A stretch of DNA of 64,000 nucleotides from Candidatus Methylophosphatis roskildensis (GCA_016708905.1 JADJEV010000004.1:1054001-1118000); one strand, 5' to 3'. Positions 26,645 through 36,557 are shown, counted from the stretch's first letter. Numbers and translations: made by a program. The notes: generated by a model not told the origin, from the letters alone.

Positions 26645-26934
26645 GCGAAGGCGACGAAGAACTTGTCATTTACTACCGGCTTCGCCGCGACGAATTTCCG
26701 CAACTCTTCGCCAACCTCGCAGCGATCCCGAAGGGTTATGCCAGGGCGGCCCGTCTGAAAACCCTCATAACGCAGGGATTCTCTGCTGAACAGAAGATCG
26801 CAGAGCCAAGCGACGAGTCGGCGATCGGGACGCCCTGCCAACCACAGCTTGGACGCAGCTTCATGGACGACCTGCTCGACGGAAAGACGGAAGAGGGCAA
26901 ACGGCTGGACTCAACCTCCGACGGAGGAAGATAG
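26641..26934 (+). CDS. ParR/StbB-like small DNA-binding adaptor
   Basis: This 97-residue protein overlaps the parM stop by ATGA. The N-terminal half (ELVIYYRLRRDEFPQLFANL, then RAARLKTLITQGF) fits a ribbon-helix-helix layout with a strand followed by two helices. The C-terminal half is acidic and unordered and could contact ParM filaments. The assignment rests mainly on position. It would bind the iterons at 25402-25484. Confidence 0.65.
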   Translation: MSEGDEELVIYYRLRRDEFPQLFANLAAIPKGYARAARLKTLITQGFSAEQKIAEPSDESAIGTPCQPQLGRSFMDDLLDGKTEEGKRLDSTSDGGR

Positions 26935-26936
26935 AC

Positions 26937-27424
26937 TTGCGCCGGACAAAGGAAGATCGTCAAACCCGATCGAGCGTTTCGGCCTCCGAACTGGCGCAGA
27001 TGGGAGTATGCGAAAAGCGCATGCTCTTCGAGACAACACTCGGAAAGCGCCGAACCGCGACACAGGAGCAGGACTCATCACGCGGAATCACACGGCACGG
27101 GCGATTCCATCGGGACGCCGTGCGACAGGGCCCTGGCGTGCAAACGTCCGAGCCCCAGCCGAGCCGATGCTTCGTGGCCACGGTGGTCTTCGGCGAATCG
27201 CCCGAGACCCGGACGCTGCGAGAATTCCGGGACACGGTATTGCGACGCCATTGGACCGGACGAGCCGTCATCGCCGTCTATTACGCGGTCGGGGGCCGAC
27301 CATCGCCGCGTTCCTCGCGGCTGGCCGGAGACGCCAGGGAATCGTGCGAATCCTTTTGCGGCCGCTGGTGCGCAAGGTGGAAAAGGACCTGGCAGCCCGA
27401 ATGAACCGGGCGGATTCGGAATGA
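26937..27424 (+). pseudogene. CFI-box / Cas4-like N-terminal protein, frameshifted in a G run
   Basis: It starts at TTG 26937, two bases after the parR-like gene. The N-terminus ASELAQMGVCEKRMLFET resembles the start of Cas4-like proteins. A CFI-box-like segment follows (CFVATVVFGESPETRTLREF). At the run GGGGG (27291-27295) the frame changes, and the natural end continues as GPTIAAFLAA to VEKDLAARMNRADSE. Two extra G (or one lost) explain it. The stop overlaps the next ATG (ATGA), so the operon layout is kept. It may be a real mutation or a homopolymer error. Confidence 0.65.
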
Positions 27425-27939
27425 GCACCACCTTTGCTCTTCTGGTCGGGTTCCTGGTCCTCGCGATCCTGGCCTACCGTCAACGTCATCGCCTGAAGAG
27501 GGGCGAGGAGAATTGGGGCGGCGAGGCCTTGCGAGGGAAGCGGCTGATCTTCTCGGAACAGCAATTCCGGTCGCGCCGAACCGGCATCGTTGCGAAGATC
27601 GACCGCGGCTATCTTGCCGAAGGGTTGATTCACCTGCTCGAGTTCAAGACCCGCCGCCGGCATCGGATCTATCCGGCCGACATCATCGAGCTGTCTGCGC
27701 AACGCGTTGCGGTGCAGGATGTCGACGGTCGGCGGGTGGCGGATGACGGTTACGTCCTAACGGAGAACGAACGGGACGGAAGCCGGCTGCTGCACCAAGT
27801 TCGACTGTTACCCGAGGATACGCTGCTCAGACTCCGGGATCGTCGGGAGATGATTCTCGGCGGACGGGTGCCGCCACGAGATGCCAGTGCGCCCGGACTA
27901 TGCAAGGGCTGCGCGTACAGGGTCGAGTGCAAGAAGTAG
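27421..27939 (+). CDS. Membrane-anchored PD-(D/E)XK nuclease-like (Cas4/Dna2-like) protein
   Basis: This 172-residue protein has an N-terminal membrane segment (residues 5-19, FALLVGFLVLAILAY). The LLEFKTRR segment is the ExK part of a PD-(D/E)XK core, followed by YPADIIELSAQRVAV. A C-terminal Cys pair (CKGCAYRVECKK) is reminiscent of the iron-sulfur Cys of Cas4. No CRISPR locus is near, so a role in processing element DNA ends is more likely than spacer capture. It is the fourth gene of the par operon. Confidence 0.7.
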   Translation: MSTTFALLVGFLVLAILAYRQRHRLKRGEENWGGEALRGKRLIFSEQQFRSRRTGIVAKIDRGYLAEGLIHLLEFKTRRRHRIYPADIIELSAQRVAVQDVDGRRVADDGYVLTENERDGSRLLHQVRLLPEDTLLRLRDRREMILGGRVPPRDASAPGLCKGCAYRVECKK

Positions 27940-28604
27940 GAGTAGGGACGTCGCGGCCCACTTCGGTCGAACACCGATAGCGCTTGTCGCGCGACGGCAT
28001 CGTAGCCCGTTCGGCATGGATACGCATCTTGGCATTTTCCGGGACTGCCCTGCCTGAGCGGTGCCCGCGCTCTTTCCTGATCGGCCGGTTCATCGATCCG
28101 CGAAGGTCGTCTAGTCATCGGGGCTATGAGTGGCAGCTTCATAGGGTTGGGCCGCCACTGACGTGAAGGTCGTCACTGTCGGGTGGTCGGCCGGAGCGGA
28201 CGGTGGCGTTCAACGCCAACTCGGTCCGCAATGCGACGGTTACCTGACGCTGGTCAGAAGATCCATGCCGAACGGCTGGTTTCTACGTTCTCTGGGGCCG
28301 GACGCGACCCAGACCTGCCGGTCGAGTATTTCAAAGCGGCCGTTCGCAGCAACAACCGACGGGACGGAAGCTGCCGTTCGTTACGCCGAGGCCCTGTGGG
28401 CGCCTGAGCGGCAGGTTTGAAGTTGGACCGGCCAGTGAGCGAAGGACAGCGCCGGTCAGCCACCGGCCATCAACAGACGCTCGCGACACGCAAGAACTGC
28501 ACTGCCGAATGGCCGGTAGCCCTTACCGAAGCTGACCTTCATCGCGGCTGACGCGGGAGCTACCCCTTGGACACAGCAGACAGTCGTCGTGAGCAACCTC
28601 CTTT
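27940..28604. repeat. Gene-free stretch with inverted dispersed repeat
   Basis: No gene is seen. Positions 28186-28248 are the inverted copy of the repeat at 16043-16100. The end of the stretch (28476-28508) resembles 39930-39960 (CCGGCCA then CAAC/GAGACGCTCGC). Confidence 0.55.
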
Positions 28605-28900
28605 TTGTGCCTGCGTCGGCTTTCCGGCAACAGTTGTCAGCGGCGTTCTGATAGTCGTTCAAACTCGGCGGTTTGAAAGTCATGGGTTTTCTTCGTCGAT
28701 TTTCTTCGATCCCCATCTTTACAGATGCCGTTCTGGATCTTCTTCGGTGATTCTTCAAGCGGTTATACGGTCCGCGGCGAGGTGAGCGGATGCGGGATGC
28801 CCAACTACTGGCGTCGGAAGCCGTGATTTCCAAACCGCCAGGTTTGATCGAAATTCGCGGCGCCGCTGACAACAGTTGTTGCCGGGGGTGGAAATCCGCC
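28605..28900. repeat. MITE-like element with about 65-bp inverted ends
   Basis: CCGGCAACAGTTGTCAGCGG (from 28629) and the matching complement near 28858-28884 form inverted ends. The match extends inward over the TCAAAC..GGCGGTTTG segments. There is a 3-bp length difference between the arms. The centre, about 130 bp, has no gene. Confidence 0.5.
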
Positions 28901-28930
28901 TCTTTTTGGGGATGAGAAGCGCTTGCCTGC

Positions 28931-29242
28931 ATGGCAGTAAGCGCCCGACTGCCGCGCTTACTGCCATGACGAAGCGTATCGCCCCTCCACCGTGTCAATG
29001 GTTCGCTTCGCCAGGCTGCATGAGGCCGCAGCCTGCCATTGACCCGGCTACAGGGCTGGCCTGCGTCACAACCGCAAAGCATTTCTTGTTCCCGCAAAAC
29101 GCACGCCACCAGATTCGCGCGGATTTCGACCACCATTAACAACAGTCCCCCCGGATACTTGCATTCAAGAGCCGACCCACTTGCTATGGGTCGAATCCTG
29201 TCAGGGACTGCGACACTCAAATCCCGTCCAACTCTTGAATGC
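28931..29242. repeat. Three large intergenic hairpins
   Basis: 28931-28967 has a perfect 14-bp stem with a 9-base loop. 28994-29043 is a two-part stem, GTCAATGG/CCATTGAC outside and AGGCTGC/GCAGCCT inside. 29161-29242 has an 11-bp outer stem (GCATTCAAGAG and its complement) around an inner hairpin CGACCCA/TGGGTCG. There is no T run, so a simple terminator is unlikely. A structured RNA or recombination remnants are possible. Confidence 0.55.
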
Positions 29243-29283
29243 CCTGTTTGGAACGAAAGCACCCTGTCCCCGGAACCCAGGAT

Positions 29284-32151
29284 TCACACCGTCGGAAATG
29301 TCCCCACGACCTGGGCATCCGGCTGCGTGTCGAAGACCTTGACGAAGGTCGTTGCCAGGCTGGCGTTGTAATAGCACGCGTTCACGGTCGATGCCGCGAG
29401 TTGGGCAGCCGAAGCCGTATCGCTGCCACCATGCAGGATGGGAACCGCGAGGCCATTGACCGTTACCGAAACCGGCGCCGGCGTGCTCAGCAGAGCGACA
29501 AAGTAGTAAGGCTCGTTGGGCGTGAAATGATCGTAGGTCCGCAGAAGCCGCACGGTCTGCACCCGCGACCAGCCGATGCTCTGAGACTGGGAGACCTCGG
29601 TCAGCCGGAACGCCCCGCTCGCCTGGGCCTGAGTGCTGACTTTGTCATCCAGATAGAGCTGATGAACACTGTCAGGACCCGGGTAGATGTCAAAGGTGAG
29701 CGGGTTAACCGCTAACTGTCCAACATATTGCTCCAACTCCCGGTGCGGAATGATGGCGCCAGACCGAATATAGATCGGGACGAGGTTCACCGGCACATAC
29801 CAATTGATCAGTTGTCCGCCCGGCGATGGTCCCTGGAGGGGTGCCTTGTTATCGGTGTAGGCAAACCAGCTACTTCCGGCTGGCACATAGACTCCCCGCG
29901 AGGTCTGGCCGGGATTGACCACAGGCGCAACCAGGATGTCGTGCCCGACAAAGAATTGGTCATTGAGATGCTGATAGACAAGCGGATCAGCGCGGTCGTT
30001 GAGGAACAGCGGTCGACAAATCGGGAGTCCTGTGGTGGTGCACTCATACAGCGCATCGTAGAAGTACTGCAGCAGTTTGTAGCGAATCTCGATGTAGTTG
30101 CGACAATCCGAGCAGACCGGTTCTCCGTAGGCGTAAGGTTCTTGAAACGCTTTGTTGTATCCGTCGTAATGATTACGGAACCAGCCCAGGAAAGCGCTCA
30201 AGGTCGTCCACCGGGTGAGCAGTTCGGCGGTCGTCACCCCGTGGGGACCCGTGCCATTCAAGGAGCCGCCGGCAGCGGAGGTGGCAAATCCACCCACGTC
30301 AGCGCCCGCCAGCGGTTGTCCAGAGAGTCCGAAATTAAGGACTTCGGGGATCAGGATGGAGAGAAAATTCCAGTCCGAGGCCGAGTCGCCGGTCCAACTG
30401 GCCGCATAGCGCTGTATTCCAGCGTAGCCGCCACGAGCGATGATGAACGGGCGCTTGTCGACGCCACTCGCTTTGCGGAGTTTGACCAAGCCTTCGTAGG
30501 TTGCGCTCACCAAATTCAATGCAAATACGTTATGGACCTGAGCATGGGGGACCATGCTGTTGGTGGTGGAATCGTAAACCGCGAGATCGAGGGCGAGCGT
30601 CTTCCACGGCATCGAATCCGAGACGCTGGGCTGGGTTGCCGGATCGGTCATATCCTGCCAGACCATTTCCAGACCAGCATCGAGCAAGGGCTTGTAGAGC
30701 GTACCCCACCATTCCCGTACTTCCGGTCGACCGAGATCGGCGTAATAGCCATACGTGCCCAGACTCGATCCGGTTGGCTGAAACGGATTGATTCCGGTAT
30801 CCACGCCGTAGCTTTCGTTGGTCACGAAGTAGCCTGGACTCCCCGGTGGCGGAGCGTCAACTCGAATGTCCTTGTAAAATACGTCCAGCGCGGTGCCTTG
30901 CAGAAGCACCGGATACGGGACGACCTTTCCGGTCTCATCTTCCGGAACGATGCTGATGATCCCGGTGATGTTCGTGCTTGCTTTGATGCCCAACTTGGCC
31001 AGCGCTTGAAAAGTCGGGGCACCGCCGTTGGGGAACTTCTCGGGACTCGCGGTAAAAGTCCGGTAGTTGTTCTGGAAATCGACGTCAATGTGCATGCCGT
31101 CCAGTGGAATGTTGGCTTGCCGGTAAGACTGGGCGGCCGCCAATACCTTTTCCTGACTGAAGTAGCCGTAACAACCCTGGTGATAGCCCAACACCCACAT
31201 GGGCACGAGGGCGGCCGGTCCGGTGAGCGTACTGTACTGTCGGAGCACCTCCGCCGTGTTGTTCCCAGCCAGAAAGCAATAGTCCAGCTCACCGTAGAGC
31301 GCGCCGAAATAGTACTTGCCATACATGTTTCCGGCATAGGATGAACTCTGGCCCATGTTGAAATAGGTCTGCGACTCGTTGTCCAGGAGCAATCCGTAGG
31401 CGTAGGGAATTCCGGTGGGATTGCCGCTTTCATCCAGCGGATTCGGATTGTCCTCGATCATGAACGGTATCGAGTTATAGAGCGGCTCTGCGGAGTTGAG
31501 CGGCCCCGGGGAGCTAAAGTCGGGCACGACCGCGCCAAATCCGCCAGATGGGGAGTTCGATCCGGAGTACTTGAAGTTGTCGTAGTTGAAGAACGTCATC
31601 GACGATTGATTCATTGCCAAACTATTGCCCGCCTTCTCACCGAAACCAAAATAGTGGGCGTTGGCCGGATAGTTCTTGAAGTTCGCGATGGCCTGAGCCC
31701 CGGGAACTCCCGGAAGATAGACGAGCCCCTGCGCCGAATCGGTGCTGATGAGCGCGCCCTTGAGGAACACTTGCACGGTAAACGGTTGAAGCAGCACATC
31801 GAGCCGGATGTCGCCGCCCAGTCCAATGGAAATTTTGGCTGTGTCCTGGGAAAGAACCGTGACCTTGGCGCTGCCAAGATCATAGTTCACAACGGCATAG
31901 GAACCGTCTCGGGAATAGTCCCCGCGGGGATTGAACCGAACCCGAAACGCGGCCGGGCCCAAAACATAGATCTTGGCAATCGGCGCCGATAACCCCGGGC
32001 CGGGACTCTCTCCCGTGAATGTGAAGATGCTTCCGGTGGCGGAATCCCGCGTCACGTTCGAGACGCTGCCGAAAGAAGTCCAGGGCGACCCGACGTTGGG
32101 CGTAAAGCCATCGACGGGAACAAACCGGTAAGAAGAGTTGGAGGAATCCAT
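29284..32151 (-). CDS. GH31 enzyme resembling alpha-1,4-glucan lyase
   Basis: This is a 955-residue GH31-family protein. The (beta/alpha)8 catalytic domain runs about 310-690, with nucleophile Asp500 in EMVWQDMT and acid Asp589 in WTGDSASDW. Other landmarks are GYHQGCYGY, GMHIDVDFQ, RPFIIARGGYAGIQRY and AGADVGGF. WQDMT replaces the WxDMNEP of ordinary alpha-glucosidases. This, with the segments around 160-330, recalls the exo-alpha-1,4-glucan lyases that release 1,5-anhydrofructose. Lyase rather than hydrolase activity is inferred from memory of the family, not shown. No signal peptide is seen. It is 31 nt after the heme protein gene, probably cotranscribed. Confidence 0.88.
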   Translation of the reverse strand: MDSSNSSYRFVPVDGFTPNVGSPWTSFGSVSNVTRDSATGSIFTFTGESPGPGLSAPIAKIYVLGPAAFRVRFNPRGDYSRDGSYAVVNYDLGSAKVTVLSQDTAKISIGLGGDIRLDVLLQPFTVQVFLKGALISTDSAQGLVYLPGVPGAQAIANFKNYPANAHYFGFGEKAGNSLAMNQSSMTFFNYDNFKYSGSNSPSGGFGAVVPDFSSPGPLNSAEPLYNSIPFMIEDNPNPLDESGNPTGIPYAYGLLLDNESQTYFNMGQSSSYAGNMYGKYYFGALYGELDYCFLAGNNTAEVLRQYSTLTGPAALVPMWVLGYHQGCYGYFSQEKVLAAAQSYRQANIPLDGMHIDVDFQNNYRTFTASPEKFPNGGAPTFQALAKLGIKASTNITGIISIVPEDETGKVVPYPVLLQGTALDVFYKDIRVDAPPPGSPGYFVTNESYGVDTGINPFQPTGSSLGTYGYYADLGRPEVREWWGTLYKPLLDAGLEMVWQDMTDPATQPSVSDSMPWKTLALDLAVYDSTTNSMVPHAQVHNVFALNLVSATYEGLVKLRKASGVDKRPFIIARGGYAGIQRYAASWTGDSASDWNFLSILIPEVLNFGLSGQPLAGADVGGFATSAAGGSLNGTGPHGVTTAELLTRWTTLSAFLGWFRNHYDGYNKAFQEPYAYGEPVCSDCRNYIEIRYKLLQYFYDALYECTTTGLPICRPLFLNDRADPLVYQHLNDQFFVGHDILVAPVVNPGQTSRGVYVPAGSSWFAYTDNKAPLQGPSPGGQLINWYVPVNLVPIYIRSGAIIPHRELEQYVGQLAVNPLTFDIYPGPDSVHQLYLDDKVSTQAQASGAFRLTEVSQSQSIGWSRVQTVRLLRTYDHFTPNEPYYFVALLSTPAPVSVTVNGLAVPILHGGSDTASAAQLAASTVNACYYNASLATTFVKVFDTQPDAQVVGTFPTV

Positions 32152-32182
32152 GATCGATTGCCCTTTATCGCGGAATGCGCAC

Positions 32183-34066
32183 TTATTTTGGGGAAGCAGG
32201 GGTCAGATACCCTTCGACGTGTTTCTTGATGTCGAGCAACGATGCCGGTCGGTTGTATGGGGCCGGAGCATGCGGCATGGCGCCATTCCGCGGCTTCGCT
32301 TTGGCTTCCAACTGCAAGAGCCAGCTGAAGTGCGCGTTGCCGGTTTTCCCGAAGTGACCGTTTTCTCCGTAAATCGCGATTGGATATCCGTTCTGGAGAA
32401 TTTCCTCGCCCGCAGCGTTGCGTTTGAACCCGATGGCGATACCTGCCGAATAGTGGCAGCCAACGCAGCTCTCGGTCCCAATGACGATAGTTGAATCGAT
32501 CGACGGGGCTCCCGGCGCCAGCCGGTCATCCTGCTCCAATGCGCCGGCTTCCTGCCGACCTTTCTGGAAATAGGTTTCCATCGTGGTATTCACCAGGAAC
32601 ACCGGAATCACGTCACCGGGCGTCTTGTTGCTGATGCTCTCGGGAGCGCTATCGGCCCCACCGGCAAACGCAGGGGCATTGGGGTGGACGGGCCATTGGG
32701 TGTCGATGAGCTCGTAATATTGGAAGACGGAATTCTGACGTCTCAGCTGATCCTGGACCTCCTTGTTCAAGGCTTGAGCCACTTCCCGCAGCTTGGCATC
32801 GAGAGGATTGAGCTGGCCTTGAGTGGGGACTTCGACGCGTGTGGTCTGTACGGGCTTGGTCGTGAGACTTTCCACCCAGGTCGTCGCGGTGGGCCCGGAG
32901 ACGATCACGGGATGGCCGGTCTTCGGATCGATCGTCGCATTCTTCGCGGGCAGAACGTTAACCGGCTCGCTGAGATCCGGATTGAAGAAGTTCGGGCGCA
33001 CGGATTTCCCGTGGCTGTTCAGATTGACCCTGACATTGTCCACCTGCTCGAACGTCGACCAAATCCACTCCGGCGAGGATTCTGTGCGCATGGCGATATG
33101 CATGCCGACCAGCCCGGCGTCGATCACTTTGGTCTCCGGCTCCGTCTGTCCAGGCTTCCAAGGCTCCGACAACGTCACTTTGACTTTGGTATGGTAGAAC
33201 CGGTTGAAGTCATCCACACCTTCCTTGAGCTCCTTCCACGCAAGCTTGATCTCGATCGCGCCATGCTTGGTTCTGCCTAGGTTCGCGGGGAAATCGACCT
33301 GGTTGTTCTTGGGGCGCTTGCTAAACGCCACTTGCCCATCCTGACTATAGAGCTCGTTCGCGAAAATATAGTCAAACTCGGACTTGTTGATGTAGACCTC
33401 ATAGCGGACCCATTTGCCGTTTTGATCAACCAGCGGGCCCGAGAAGGCCTGAAAATTCTCGTCCGCCCCGGAACTATGCTGACGCCATGCTGCTTTGGCT
33501 CGGAAGACCGGCGTATTCAGGGCCCGGTTGTTCGCGAGACTCCACGCCGCCGGCTTCCTGCCGTCGGGCAGAAAGACCGTTTCGGCCGGCCGCCAGAAAC
33601 TCCACACACGAGGCGCGAGAGTATCGGCAATCGTCTTGGATTTGTCGGGCTCGCCTTTGACGTTGGCGGGCCAGTTCAAGGCAATAAACGCCTGCCAAGA
33701 CAAAAGGTCGAACGCCCGCTGAGCGTCGAGCACTTTGCCTTGGCTAACGAGTGCTTGGACTTCATTGACGTTCACGTCAAAGGGCAATGCGCTCGATAGT
33801 CGAAAGGGCTCGTTCTTGGCGGCTGCAAACACAGAATCGGTGGGGAACATCGCCGCGGACCCAATGAGCACAGTTGCGGCGAGAGCTTTGGTCAGCCATG
33901 AGTTCGGTTCACAATTCCGCAGTCCTCGAAGCGACCCCCTAAGGCGGATGAAGGATGGTTTGGTGAACGAGGAGTTAGGGATCCTCCCTAAACGGACAAC
34001 CGGGGCCGAATCGACCTCCTTGTCCGCACCGCACGTGGAAGAAAATAGCGGAGATGCTATCGACAT
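32183..34066 (-). CDS. Large exported protein with a single C-type heme motif
   Basis: This 627-residue protein has a hydrophobic export segment about 60 residues in (WLTKALAATVLIGSAAM) and one heme site CVGCH near residue 525 (GTESCVGCHYSAGIAIGF). The rest is unassigned mixed sequence (LLSWQAFIALNWPANVKG, then VFQYYELIDTQWP). The start at 34066 is uncertain because the N-terminus is long for a signal peptide. It precedes the GH31 gene and may be a periplasmic oxidoreductase; the pairing with a GH31 enzyme is unexplained. Confidence 0.7.
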   Translation of the reverse strand: MSIASPLFSSTCGADKEVDSAPVVRLGRIPNSSFTKPSFIRLRGSLRGLRNCEPNSWLTKALAATVLIGSAAMFPTDSVFAAAKNEPFRLSSALPFDVNVNEVQALVSQGKVLDAQRAFDLLSWQAFIALNWPANVKGEPDKSKTIADTLAPRVWSFWRPAETVFLPDGRKPAAWSLANNRALNTPVFRAKAAWRQHSSGADENFQAFSGPLVDQNGKWVRYEVYINKSEFDYIFANELYSQDGQVAFSKRPKNNQVDFPANLGRTKHGAIEIKLAWKELKEGVDDFNRFYHTKVKVTLSEPWKPGQTEPETKVIDAGLVGMHIAMRTESSPEWIWSTFEQVDNVRVNLNSHGKSVRPNFFNPDLSEPVNVLPAKNATIDPKTGHPVIVSGPTATTWVESLTTKPVQTTRVEVPTQGQLNPLDAKLREVAQALNKEVQDQLRRQNSVFQYYELIDTQWPVHPNAPAFAGGADSAPESISNKTPGDVIPVFLVNTTMETYFQKGRQEAGALEQDDRLAPGAPSIDSTIVIGTESCVGCHYSAGIAIGFKRNAAGEEILQNGYPIAIYGENGHFGKTGNAHFSWLLQLEAKAKPRNGAMPHAPAPYNRPASLLDIKKHVEGYLTPASPK

Positions 34067-34204
34067 GGTGAGATCCAGTCCCAAAGGATAACGGGTAGAA
34101 GAGTCAGCGATACATTTCAAATGTGTCGCTGATTGAGCAAGCGGCGTCCAATAGAAAAACGGAGGCGCGATTGGACGATTCTGTCGCATCAACTTATGAC
34201 AGGT

Positions 34205-34936
34205 GTAACGTTTGTCGGAGAGAGTCTTCCGCTCGTATGCTGTACGGATCGCGCTGGCCAACGCACAGAACTGATCGGCAAACCGCAGCGCACTGGCCCC
34301 GACGATCACCGATTGGCCTTTGCGAATCCTGTGCATGATTTCGATGCCCGCCAAGTCGGTTCTGGCAGCGCGAAATCACTTGAACCCGAGCATCGGTCGG
34401 GTGATGCGTATCGATCGATGGTCTTGCTCGACGATGTCGCTGAGGTGCTTGACCTTCCGAACCACCACCGGAATGTCCTGGCCGGCACGGATGCCGTCGA
34501 TAGCCCCTTTGTGGGCACCACGCTTGTCCATCGTCACCTTCTCAAGGCTACCAATGCCCTGCGTCGCTGTCTCGAAGAAGCCCATTGCCGCAGCCCTGTC
34601 GCTCTGCGCCGTCAGCAGTATGTCGACCGTCGCGCGTTACTTGTCCCCAGCGCGATAGAGAGATAGAGATAATGCCAGTCCCCGCTGATGTTGATGGACG
34701 TCTGTCTATGCGCCGACTTCGACCCACTGGTCGCATGTGCTTGTGATTGCGAAACACCTTTCCAACTAACGGGAGAAACCGGATCGACCAGCAGCTAATC
34801 GACGAATGGTCGACAATCACCCGACGCTCTTCGATCATCTCTTCAAGATGCCGGAAACTCAACGGAACTGGCGCTTGCAAACGAATGGATCCCAAATGAC
34901 GTCTATCGGGAAACGCATTCGCTTGAAGTCGATCAT
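34205..34936 (-). pseudogene. IS6-family transposase remnant
   Basis: The start MIDFKRMRFPIDVIW at 34936 and the segments LSFRHLEEMIEERRVIVDHS and SIRFLPLVGKVFRNH match IS6 transposases. So do QDHRSIRITRPMLGFK and LAGIEIMHRIRKGQ, which are spread over three frames with stops. Parts of the DDE core are lost. No clear terminal repeats were found. The upstream region of the heme protein gene lies at its 3' end. Confidence 0.75.
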
Positions 34937-35512
34937 CTTTTAGGCGCCTGAACGGGACTGCCATCTGCATACTCGCACTCCGCTCGCAGTGGCTAATGCG
35001 ACAAAAACCGCTACTGTGGTCCGACCTAGAGAACAAGCCGGCCGACGTTCAGCGCCCAGGAAACGGTGGGAAACTGATTTCGACGACCTCGGGGTGCCCC
35101 GAAGGCCGTCGTCCCCTGTAGTCAAGAAGCTAGCGCGATGACCATACGAATGTCAACTCGGCCGATCACAACTATACGGGCGACGATATGGTCTGCACCC
35201 GGGGTTTCATGAGCAGGGCACTCAAACGAGAATTGCTGCGCAAGGGCCCGAGCGCAGGCAGAGAGGACGACCCTGCAGGGCCCGTCAAATTGTCGCGGTG
35301 ATCTTTAACAAGGGCGGGGACCAATCGTTCCGCACGCCTCTGGCACAGATTGCTGGAATACCGATATCCAATCGATCCGGCGTGCAGGATGGGCGCATGT
35401 ATGGCGACGAACAGCAGCGCATCGACAGCCGCGGCCGTACGCGGCAAGAACCTTACGGAGGAGAAACCCGGTCGAGCGATCGACCGGCCAGCGGCCAAAC
35501 GCTCGGCGTTGT
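34937..35512. other. Gene-free stretch with a hairpin
   Basis: No gene is supported. A perfect hairpin CGGTCGA/TCGACCG with a four-base loop lies near 35469-35486, downstream of the PEP-CTERM gene, and could end its transcript although no T run follows. Confidence 0.4.
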
Positions 35513-36154
35513 TCAGGACGCGCGCCGCTTCAGGATCAGGCCGAGCATCGCGAGGCCTGCCAGCAGCATCGCATAGGTTTCCGGTTCCGGCACGGAGGTC
35601 ACGGCCAGGGTGGAAAAGTCGAGCGCGGCGCCGTTGAAGGTGGTCTCGCCGAGCACCCCGAGCCCCGGACCCTGGAGGGACAGAGCAAATGTCACCGCGC
35701 CTGTTTGCAGCGCCGCGAAAGTCGAGCCCGGCAGCGCCAGTGTATAGACATTATCCACCCTCGACCCGCCCCCGCGGGCTTCGAACAAGGCATTGAGCGG
35801 AGCTGCCAGCTCTATCCCGTTCAGCGTGAATGATGCCACTTGGTTGCCTGAAGCCGAAGACTCGTGATCATAGATGCCCAGTGTCAGGCGACCAGCCGTG
35901 ACCGTGGCGAGCGGCGCGTAGGTGAAGGTCCAGCTGGCCGAGAAATTCGGACCGGTGACGTCCGAGCCAACAAAAACACCGTTGAACGGAGCGGGTTCGC
36001 CCGCGCCTGCCGTCAGAAAGGTAGCGGTCGTCAGGGTGGTGCCGTCAGCGAAGTCCTGACTCCCCAATGTGACCGTGGTCTGGGCCGAGGCAGCCTCCGT
36101 CATGCCAAGCACGCCTGCGAACAGCGCTACACCAAAGATTCGTCGCATCTTCAT
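35513..36154 (-). CDS. PEP-CTERM exosortase substrate
   Basis: This 213-residue secreted protein has an N-terminal signal (RRIFGVALFAGVLG, cut near ASAQ). The body is beta-rich and low in Cys. It ends with VPEPETYAMLLAGLAMLG then LILKRRAS, the PEP-CTERM sorting signal: PEP motif, membrane helix, basic tail. An exosortase would anchor or release it at the surface, often with exopolysaccharide. The start follows GCAAGGAGAGACCA. No exosortase gene is in the window. Confidence 0.92.
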   Translation of the reverse strand: MKMRRIFGVALFAGVLGMTEAASAQTTVTLGSQDFADGTTLTTATFLTAGAGEPAPFNGVFVGSDVTGPNFSASWTFTYAPLATVTAGRLTLGIYDHESSASGNQVASFTLNGIELAAPLNALFEARGGGSRVDNVYTLALPGSTFAALQTGAVTFALSLQGPGLGVLGETTFNGAALDFSTLAVTSVPEPETYAMLLAGLAMLGLILKRRAS

Positions 36155-36557
36155 TGGTCTCTCCTTGCGTTGGGCGCTGCGATAGCTCATCGCATTCGGG
36201 GACACACGCAGCAAATTCCAGTCTATCCCAAGAACCCAGCAACTGCACAAGAGTATATCGTCCCCCGTTCGTTCGTGGTCCTGCGTTCGTCACGCGTCGG
36301 TTCCGATGCGAAACGGCAAGGTTCGTCGAGGCAGTGCGCGATGTCTTTCGCCGGCACGAAGTTATGCCGGCGGAAAGGCGATGGTCACGATCTGCCGCCG
36401 GGGCAAGCGGCAGCCGGCGTGGAGTTGTCGTATTTTCTTCTTGACATTAGCCTGCGGGCCACCCACTCTTTCTAGCAGTCCCCCGTCCGCGGAGCCTGTG
36501 GAAGCGCGACGCCAACCCCGACTAGCAGAAGTCGGGCATAGAACAAGGAGGTATTTC
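36155..36557. other. Gene-free divergent spacer
   Basis: This lies between the PEP-CTERM gene (minus) and the first tail-collar gene (plus), so it should hold two promoters. None could be assigned with confidence. Confidence 0.35.

Noticed and set aside
26937..27939. CRISPR-associated Cas4
   Set aside because: No CRISPR or adaptation genes are near; only part of the Cas4 features are seen, so it is called Cas4-like only.
29728..31344. Plus-strand frame opposite the GH31 gene
   Set aside because: The GH31 frame is fully supported by conserved catalytic segments; the antisense frame has none.
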